From the NCBI GenBank assembly GCA_030044295.1, contig JASHWB010000100.1, forward strand, positions 1 to 12,580: a DNA stretch of 12,580 nucleotides, written 5' to 3'. Source of the stretch: Candidatus Acidiferrales bacterium (GTDB lineage Bacteria; Acidobacteriota; Terriglobia; Acidiferrales; UBA7541). Shown here piece by piece: positions 8,192 to 12,580 of the stretch (position 1 is its first letter; every line of letters starts with the position of its first letter). The translations under genes and the position numbers were made by a program. The notes beneath the pieces were generated by a model. The model saw nothing but the letters and a program-made list of their open reading frames with translations, did not search any database and had not been told where the DNA came from.

Positions 8192-8845
8192 TTATTGTTG
8201 CGGCGCGGGTTGCTGGGGGGACGGAGCGCCTTCCGCCGGCGGCTGATTCTGGTCGGGCAGCATCTGCTTCAGTTGCGGGTAATCGTTGGACATACCGCGC
8301 AGCACACTCAGCGCCGCATCCTGGTCCATTTTCGCGGCCGCGTCCTGCGATTCCTGCAGCACCTGTGGCAGCACCTTTACCACGTGTTGGCCGAGCGGAG
8401 ATTCGTAGAACTGTACCAGCCCGTTGATCTCTTCCTTTGAGAACGCATGGTCGTAAATCGGCACCATCGCGTCCGTCACGTTTTTGGAAGGCGCGCTCTG
8501 GGCGAATTTCTGATTGAACGTATCCATGAATTTCGGCAGCGTCGTGGCATCCAGCGACCGGCTCATGTAGGAGCGAACTTGATTGGAAATGTATTCAGAC
8601 ATGTTGTCGCCCAGCTTCGACGTGTTCGTAATGTCCATCAAATGCCGGATTGCTGCCTGTTTTGCGGGGTCAACTGTTGCGGAGGTTGCGGGCGCCGCCG
8701 CGCTCTCCGGCTTTTGTGAAGGCGCGCTCGCTGCCTCGCTATGATGCGCCGCCGGGGCCTGCGGCAAATTCGAGGCCGGCGTTTGCGCCAGCGCCGGGCC
8801 CGCAATGTACAATGCTGCTGCAATCGCCAAAATTCTCAATCTCAT
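8192..8845 (-). CDS. exported DUF2059-domain protein
   Basis: This is a 217-residue protein read leftwards from the ATG at 8845-8843. An AGGAG ribosome site six bases upstream decides the start; an open extension to 8935 lacks such a site and would bury the signal peptide. Residues 1-20 form a signal peptide ending GPALA, followed by an Ala/Pro/Ser-rich linker (21-59). The DUF2059 domain runs from about 62 to 190. Its typical features are a first helix with MDITNTSKLGDNM (70-82) and the pattern VPIYDHAFSKEEINGLVQF, followed by YESPLGQ. The last 20 or so residues are Gln/Pro-rich and probably disordered. DUF2059 proteins are common in Gram-negative bacteria and have no settled function. Export to the periplasm is inferred from the signal peptide. 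The gene stands alone, facing the tamB operon, so context gives no functional clue. Confidence 0.92.
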   Translation of the reverse strand: MRLRILAIAAALYIAGPALAQTPASNLPQAPAAHHSEAASAPSQKPESAAAPATSATVDPAKQAAIRHLMDITNTSKLGDNMSEYISNQVRSYMSRSLDATTLPKFMDTFNQKFAQSAPSKNVTDAMVPIYDHAFSKEEINGLVQFYESPLGQHVVKVLPQVLQESQDAAAKMDQDAALSVLRGMSNDYPQLKQMLPDQNQPPAEGAPSPQQPAPQQ

Positions 8846-9180
8846 GATGTCTCCTGATTTCCTTTGGTCCGGGCTGAGTAACGGAAGTGGCCGCCGGGTG
8901 TCTGTATCGTACCCGAGCGGCAACGTGACTGGCAATTGGCGCCGGCCGCGTTTTGATGGTCAACCGCGCTGGCGTTGTGATAGCTTGCCAAAATGATCGA
9001 GCCCTTTGCACTTTCTGCTCCCGCCCTCCGTTCAATCACCCGAATGCTTCCAGTTTCCGCTCCACGGCTGGACTGGATCGCTGGATGCGGTCACCTTGGC
9101 GCCAATCGGGATTTCGAGGCGCATTTTGGCGATAGGGTTGCCCGCCTGCTTTGTGTGTGCCGTTCACAAATATCCTGGAA
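8846..9180. other. 335-base gap between divergent genes: candidate promoter, no convincing gene
   Basis: This gap separates the DUF2059 gene and the GT2 gene, which are divergently oriented. It holds the DUF2059 ribosome site at its left end and a candidate plus-strand promoter at 8953-8981. Several short reading frames cross it on both strands. One at 8993-9184 (63 codons) ends in the ATGA that starts the GT2 gene, but it has no ribosome site and no recognisable family. I see no tRNA, riboswitch or mobile element remnant here. Confidence 0.6.
8953..8981 (+). promoter_or_regulatory. candidate sigma-70-type promoter upstream of the GT2 gene
   Basis: TTGATG at 8953-8958 and TGTGAT at 8976-8981 are separated by 17 bases; each matches four of six consensus positions. 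A transcript from here would start near 8988 and carry a leader of about 190 bases before the GT2 ATG. Weak matches like this occur by chance, so confidence is low. Confidence 0.25.
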
Positions 9181-9930
9181 ATGACTGCTCCCGAGCTTTC
9201 GATCGTCATTCCCGCGTTCAACGAGGAAAGGCGCCTCGGCGCGACGCTTGAGCGCATTCGCGAGTACTTTGCTGGGCGAGTCCCGTCGCTTACTGGATTC
9301 GAAATCCTCGTCATTGACGATGGCTCATCCGACGCTACAGCGCGCGTAGCGCAGGACTGCGCGCGTACCGTTCCCTGCGTTCGCGTCCTATCGAATCCCG
9401 GTAACCGAGGGAAAGGCTATAGCGTCCGCCGCGGCATGCTGGAGGCGCGCGGCCGGCTCGCGCTTTTTACGGATGCCGACCTTTCATCGCCAATTGAGGA
9501 ATGCGAAAAACTGTTTAACGCGATCGAGGCAGGGAATGACGTTGGCATCGGCTCGCGCGGGCTTGACCGCTCGCTCATCGCCGTTCACCAGTCTCGCTTT
9601 CGGGAAGTCGCTGGAATCATCTTCAACCGATTTGTTCGCTTAATTGCCGGCCTCGATATCGAGGACACCCAGTGTGGCTTCAAGGTTTTCCGCCTTCCGG
9701 ACTGTCGCGTTATTTTCGAGCAGCAGCGCATCGAAGGTTTTGGATTCGACCCGGAAATTTTGTTCTTGGCCAAGCGGCGCGGGCTACGGATCGCGGAAGT
9801 GCCCGTGCGTTGGGCGCACGATCCGGCCACAAAAGTGCACGTTTACCGTGACAGCGTGCTGATGTTGTTGGACCTTTTGCGCGTGCGGCTGAATTGCGTG
9901 GTGGGTAGGTATCCGCGAGACCGGCGTTAG
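9181..9930 (+). CDS. GT2 glycosyltransferase, dolichyl/polyprenyl-phosphate sugar synthase type (ALG5/DPM1-like)
   Basis: This 249-residue enzyme belongs to the GT-A fold family that moves a sugar from a nucleotide donor to a polyprenyl phosphate. Residues 6-15 (LSIVIPAFNE) are the classic GT2 opening. The nucleotide-binding VIDDGSSD lies at 44-51, the metal-binding DAD at 98-100 within TDADLSSP, and QCGFKVFR at 164-171, the last being typical of ALG5-like synthases. GFGFDPEIL (186-194) completes the active-site region. There are no membrane helices, so the enzyme probably acts at the cytoplasmic face of the inner membrane. The sugar cannot be told from sequence; glucose and mannose are the common choices. 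I start at the ATG because the family's first strand begins five residues later. A TTG ten codons upstream is possible, and neither has a strong ribosome site. It is convergent with the DinB-fold gene and is probably a single-gene unit. Confidence 0.94.
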   Translation: MTAPELSIVIPAFNEERRLGATLERIREYFAGRVPSLTGFEILVIDDGSSDATARVAQDCARTVPCVRVLSNPGNRGKGYSVRRGMLEARGRLALFTDADLSSPIEECEKLFNAIEAGNDVGIGSRGLDRSLIAVHQSRFREVAGIIFNRFVRLIAGLDIEDTQCGFKVFRLPDCRVIFEQQRIEGFGFDPEILFLAKRRGLRIAEVPVRWAHDPATKVHVYRDSVLMLLDLLRVRLNCVVGRYPRDRR

Positions 9931-9982
9931 CGCGGCGGAATGGCTGGTTCGCCGGTCCGCCGCACTCTGGCCGGTTATGGCT

Positions 9983-10011
9983 TGGCGCCGTTGGTGCGGC
10001 GCCAGTTTCTT
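9983..10011. terminator. GC-rich hairpin between convergent GT2 and DinB-fold genes
   Basis: TGGCGCCG (9983-9990) and CGGCGCCA (9997-10004) form a perfect eight-base stem around a six-base TTGGTG loop. On the plus strand, GTTTCTT follows. The hairpin lies in the 84-base gap between two converging stop codons, the expected place for a shared terminator. The T-tract is short, and the minus strand lacks one, so termination is more likely for the GT2 gene. Confidence 0.6.
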
Positions 10012-10014
10012 AGC

Positions 10015-10557
10015 CTAAGGCTGGCGCCGCTGCGCCGACGGAGGTAGAAGTCCGTTCAGCCGCAAATAGCCGGACGCCTGGCTGTAATGATCGCCATAAT
10101 CGTCCGCCATGATGATCATCATTCCGCCGCGGGTTACTTTGCGTCCACCGAAGAAGGGAATCTCTTCGCTCAAATTGGCGTCCGTTACGTTCTTGAGCGA
10201 ATCTTGGCAGAACTGGAAGGAAGCCTTTAACGCGGAGACGATCTTGCCCTTCGGATCGGTGTCCGCCAGCTTCTCCGTCTGCGGCATGGACACGCCTCCG
10301 ATTGCCGAACACATTCCGTAGTTCGCGCCCGTCGCGTGAATCATCAAGTGCGCGAACGTCCATTGCGCGGGAGTCGGATGATAGGTGAATTTATCCGCCG
10401 GCATTTCTTCCGCCGCGCCGACCATGTTCGTGGCATTCCGCGCTACTAATCCGCGCAGTCCGTCCGCGACCGGATTCGAACTGCTTTGCTGAGCGCGCGC
10501 CGCCCCGCCGAGGCTCAACAACAGCACCGCGGCAGCTCCCAGCGTCAACGTTTTCAT
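10015..10557 (-). CDS. exported DinB-superfamily protein
   Basis: This 180-residue protein is read leftwards from the ATG at 10557-10555. A perfect AAGGAGGT seven bases upstream fixes the start, although the frame stays open to 10830. Residues 1-22 form a signal peptide ending GAARA. The rest is a DinB-type four-helix bundle. Helix one contains MPADKFTYHPTPAQWTFAHL (52-71), closely matching the usual DinB segment; H70 or H74 and H157 (in YGDHYSQ) are likely metal ligands. The end, YLRLNGLLPP (164-173), is also typical. DinB-fold enzymes include metal-dependent thiol transferases acting with bacillithiol, mycothiol or glutathione, but most exported members have no known substrate. Export is inferred from the signal peptide and is not typical of the cytosolic thiol transferases. 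The gene is divergent from the membrane-protein cluster and convergent with the GT2 gene, so it is probably transcribed alone. Confidence 0.9.
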   Translation of the reverse strand: MKTLTLGAAAVLLLSLGGAARAQQSSSNPVADGLRGLVARNATNMVGAAEEMPADKFTYHPTPAQWTFAHLMIHATGANYGMCSAIGGVSMPQTEKLADTDPKGKIVSALKASFQFCQDSLKNVTDANLSEEIPFFGGRKVTRGGMMIIMADDYGDHYSQASGYLRLNGLLPPSAQRRQP

Positions 10558-10634
10558 CACGAATACCTCCTTGGTGTGTGCGCCCTGGCTGATACGGAGC
10601 GCTCCACCGGCCAGACCGTGGCCGTCCGCGTGGA

Positions 10635-10668
10635 AGCATATCGTGCGCGCCGCATTGCCACAAGCAAT
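10635..10668 (-). promoter_or_regulatory. weak candidate promoter and small inverted repeat upstream of the DinB-fold gene
   Basis: On the minus strand, TTGTGG (10663-10658) and TATGCT (10640-10635) are 17 bases apart, giving a marginal promoter that would fire towards the DinB-fold gene. The -35 overlaps an inverted repeat, ATTGC-CACAA-GCAAT (10654-10668), which could be a regulator site. Matches are poor, and both may be chance. Confidence 0.25.
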
Positions 10669-10798
10669 TCCGCAGTCGGAGAGATCGCGTACGGCCAAAT
10701 TCGGGCGCTGATCCTTCCACGTGCAGTCCCCGGAGGAGAGCCAGTTGCGCGATCTAGGCGGCCATTTACGTTTTCGATAGCTTTGTGCCGCAAAGTAC

Positions 10799-10833
10799 TT
10801 GACATAACTATGGCTCATGGTAGGCTGCAACTA
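10799..10833 (+). promoter_or_regulatory. promoter of the membrane-protein/regulator/prenyltransferase cluster, with likely leaderless start
   Basis: A perfect TTGACA -35 lies at 10799-10804. Sixteen bases later, TAGGCT (10821-10826) is a partial -10. Transcription would then start about seven bases on, at or next to the A of the ATG at 10833, which would give a leaderless message. No ribosome site lies before this ATG, in contrast to the strong sites of the DUF2059 and DinB-fold genes. The -35 overlaps the palindrome AAGTACTT (10793-10800), and CTTTG-TGCCG-CAAAG (10781-10795) sits just upstream; both are candidate operators. Confidence 0.55.
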
Positions 10834-11444
10834 TGCCGTCCGAAGCGCGTCCGCCGCACTCGCAAACGCCGGTTGCACTCGACGATCACGCTCGCGACAA
10901 CCTGCGCTTCATCCGCGAGACCATGGAACGCGCCGGTTCTTTCACTGCCGTTCCGGGTTGGGGAGGAGTGGCCATCGGCATCACGGCAGTCGGCGCAGCC
11001 GTTATCGCATCGCGCCAGGCCATCGCGTTCGATTGGTTCGCCACGTGGATTATCGAAGCCTGCGTCGCCGTGGCCATCGCGATCTGGACCACGATTTCCA
11101 AAGCCCGCAATTCAGGTACGTCGCTTCTCTCTGGACCCGGCCGCCGCTTTGTTTATAGCTTCGCTCCTCCGCTGTTTGCCGGTGCGCTGCTCACTCTTTT
11201 GCTCGGCCGCGCTAGCTCGACTGGCGCGATCGCGGGAGTCTGGCTGTTGCTCTACGGCACCGGCGTCATGACCGGCGGCGCATTTTCCATTCGCGTTGTG
11301 CCTTTGATGGGCCTTTGCTTCATGGTGCTGGGCACCGTCGCGCTCTTTTCTCCGGCGAGTTGGGGCAACGCATTGCTCGCCATTGGGTTTGGCGGCCTTC
11401 ACATTCTCTTCGGCGCGGTGATCGCGAGGAATTATGGCGGGTAG
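10833..11444 (+). CDS. six-helix integral membrane protein of unknown function
   Basis: This 203-residue protein has no function I can name. The first 40 or so residues are polar and include a helical segment, DDHARDNLRFIRETMERAG (17-35). A PGWGG motif (41-45) leads into the membrane part. Six hydrophobic segments lie near residues 44-60, 69-88, 108-125, 130-150, 152-172 and 176-196, so both ends are predicted to be cytoplasmic. I see no catalytic or metal motif. The start ATG has no ribosome site but lies where a leaderless transcript from the TTGACA promoter would begin. The 3' end overlaps the winged-helix gene by 11 bases, and such coupling suggests the membrane protein and the regulator act together, perhaps with the membrane protein sensing or holding the regulator. 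That role is inference from gene order only. Confidence 0.9.
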   Translation: MPSEARPPHSQTPVALDDHARDNLRFIRETMERAGSFTAVPGWGGVAIGITAVGAAVIASRQAIAFDWFATWIIEACVAVAIAIWTTISKARNSGTSLLSGPGRRFVYSFAPPLFAGALLTLLLGRASSTGAIAGVWLLLYGTGVMTGGAFSIRVVPLMGLCFMVLGTVALFSPASWGNALLAIGFGGLHILFGAVIARNYGG

Positions 11445-11814
11445 GACTTCCGCGCTTCGTTCGGCGCGCGATGAAAAACAGAAGCGCGTCTCTGCGGTCT
11501 TGCGTCCGGTGGAAAACTCGGCCGCGGAGCTGGACCAGCTGATTCACGAGCGCACCCGGCTCGGCATCGTAAGCGCCCTCGCCGTGAATCCCGCGCTCAC
11601 GTTTAACGAGCTCAAGGCTCTTCTTCGAATTACGGACGGTAATTTGAGCGTTCACGCGCGCAAACTGGAAGACGCCGGGTACGTCTCGTGTACCAAGTCG
11701 TTTTCGGGCCGGCTGCCGAAAACACAATACCGGTTGAGTTCTCTCGGTCGCCGCGCACTCGAAAAATATTTGAATCATATGGAAGCCCTCATCCGTTCCA
11801 CGCGCGAGGGCTAG
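11434..11814 (+). CDS. winged-helix transcriptional regulator (HTH_34/MarR-like)
   Basis: This 126-residue protein is a single winged-helix DNA-binding domain with a short basic N-terminal arm. The sequence LTFNELKALLRITDGNLSVH forms the helix-turn-helix. It is followed by ARKLEDAGYVSCTKSF and GRLPKTQYRLSSLGRRAL, the wing and last helix of the HTH_34 group, which control single operons or pathways. No ligand or metal site is evident. The ATG has GAGGA only three bases before it, a rather short gap, and lies inside the last codons of the membrane-protein gene. A GTG at 11509 is a possible later start that would remove the basic arm but keep the domain. The prenyltransferase follows after 17 bases, so one message probably carries all three genes. 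Autoregulation at the palindrome near 10793 is a reasonable but untested guess. Confidence 0.92.
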   Translation: MAGRTSALRSARDEKQKRVSAVLRPVENSAAELDQLIHERTRLGIVSALAVNPALTFNELKALLRITDGNLSVHARKLEDAGYVSCTKSFSGRLPKTQYRLSSLGRRALEKYLNHMEALIRSTREG

Positions 11815-11831
11815 GAAGGTGTTCTTCAAGT

Positions 11832-12569
11832 ATGGGCAATAGCAAAGCGAGAGTGATCTCCGATCCGCTGCTTCACGTCGCGATTCTTCTCGATGGCAAC
11901 GGCCGCTGGGCCGCTGCGCGCGGCTTGGCGCGCTCGGAGGGCCATCGCGCGGGTGTCGCTGCCGTTCGCCGCATCGTTCGGGCCGCTCCCGACCTTGGAA
12001 TTGGAACCCTCACGCTGTACGCTTTCTCATCCAACAATTGGGAGCGCCCCGCGCCCGAAGTTTGCGCCCTGCTTGCCCTGCTTGAAGATTTCCTTCGCAA
12101 TGGCGCCGCCGAATTCGAAGCGGAGCGCATTCGCTTGCGCGTAATCGGCCGCCGCGACCGTATCCCGCGCTCCTTGCTCGAAGCTATCGAGTTCGCCGAG
12201 CGCAAAACTGCCGCTGGCCGCCGCATGGATCTGCGCATCGCGCTCGACTATTCCTCGCGCGATGCCATCTTGCGCGCAGCGTGCTGGATGATATCGAGCC
12301 TCGAAGTCACCGAGCGCGAATTCGCGCGCCGCCTCGGCCAGGTGACCAATGGCGGAACGCCCGCGCCCGACGTCGACCTCCTAATTCGCACCGGCGGCGA
12401 GCGCCGCCTGAGCGATTTCATGCTTTGGGAATGTGCCTATGCCGAGCTGTTCTTCACGCCGCGCATGTGGCCGGAATTTGACGCGGCCGATCTTGAAGCC
12501 GCCGTTGAGGATTATTTGGGGCGCGAGCGCCGCTTCGGCCGTCTGCCCGAAACCGCCGCTGCAAGCTAG
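11832..12569 (+). CDS. uppS: cis-prenyltransferase, undecaprenyl diphosphate synthase family (divergent)
   Basis: This 245-residue enzyme belongs to the family that adds isopentenyl units in Z configuration to farnesyl diphosphate, making the C55 lipid carrier for wall and O-antigen synthesis at the inner membrane. The length fits E. coli UppS (253). Residues 15-26 hold the catalytic HVAILLDGNGRW with D21. LTLYAFSSNNWERP covers about 61-74, DLLIRTGGERRLS ends at S194, and E205 matches the Mg-binding Glu of YAEL. R186, R192 and S194 match the IPP-binding residues. Three positions differ from classical UppS: N68 replaces Glu in SSENW, D139-YSSR replaces the common NYGGR, and D195 replaces Asn in SNF. 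This suggests a subfamily that may make another chain length or be a second copy. AGGAAGG lies 12 bases before the ATG. It sits behind the winged-helix gene and not in an frr-uppS-cdsA cluster, though the window ends 11 bases later. Confidence 0.93.
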   Translation: MGNSKARVISDPLLHVAILLDGNGRWAAARGLARSEGHRAGVAAVRRIVRAAPDLGIGTLTLYAFSSNNWERPAPEVCALLALLEDFLRNGAAEFEAERIRLRVIGRRDRIPRSLLEAIEFAERKTAAGRRMDLRIALDYSSRDAILRAACWMISSLEVTEREFARRLGQVTNGGTPAPDVDLLIRTGGERRLSDFMLWECAYAELFFTPRMWPEFDAADLEAAVEDYLGRERRFGRLPETAAAS

Positions 12570-12580
12570 CCCGCCATCTC

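Noticed and set aside
8846..8935. N-terminal extension of the DUF2059 protein to an upstream start
   Set aside because: The AGGAG site and the signal peptide both place the start at 8845; the extension is polar and would block export.
10558..10830. N-terminal extension of the DinB-fold protein
   Set aside because: A perfect AAGGAGGT and a signal peptide directly after the ATG at 10557 fix the shorter start; the extension overlaps the promoter region of the divergent cluster.
11688..11831. N-terminal extension of the prenyltransferase into the regulator gene
   Set aside because: The extension is read out of frame through the end of the winged-helix gene, while the ATG at 11832 lies just ahead of the conserved UppS N-terminus and behind AGGAAGG.

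Overview
This GC-rich 12.6 kb window comes from the chromosome of a Gram-negative bacterium. The best guess is an acidobacterium of the Terriglobia type. That guess is inferred from the gene mix (a multi-POTRA Omp85 protein followed by a SurA-like chaperone and TamB, exported DUF2059 and DinB-like proteins, and a six-helix membrane protein next to an HTH_34-type regulator); no rRNA or other marker confirms it. The outer membrane itself is well supported by the Omp85 barrel and TamB. I see no tRNA, rRNA, CRISPR array, insertion sequence or phage gene, and the window reads as ordinary chromosome.

Layout: (1) Bases 1-296, minus strand, hold the first 98 codons of a ThiF/MoeB/HesA-type E1-like adenylyltransferase cut by the window edge. 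(2) Bases 387-8073, plus strand, form a tightly coupled three-gene outer-membrane biogenesis operon: an Omp85 protein with about seven POTRA domains, a SurA-like periplasmic chaperone with no room for a PPIase domain, and a large TamB. Neighbouring genes overlap by 1 and 4 bases. (3) Bases 8192-8845, minus strand, hold an exported DUF2059 protein. (4) Bases 9181-9930, plus strand, hold an ALG5/DPM1-like GT2 glycosyltransferase, probably acting on a polyprenyl-phosphate carrier. (5) Bases 10015-10557, minus strand, hold an exported DinB-fold protein. (6) Bases 10833-12569, plus strand, form a three-gene cluster: a six-helix membrane protein, a winged-helix regulator overlapping it by 11 bases, and a divergent undecaprenyl-diphosphate-synthase-like cis-prenyltransferase.

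The operon at 387-8073 would insert and maintain outer-membrane proteins, and possibly move lipids between the membranes. The prenyltransferase and the GT2 enzyme could both serve lipid-linked sugar metabolism, but they lie in separate transcription units, so that link is only a suggestion. The points most worth a second look are the seven-POTRA/SurA-like/TamB operon, the divergent cis-prenyltransferase sitting with a regulator instead of the usual frr-cdsA-dxr neighbours, and a promoter that appears to give a leaderless start for the membrane protein and overlaps an AAGTACTT palindrome. I found no clear evidence of an entirely new system.
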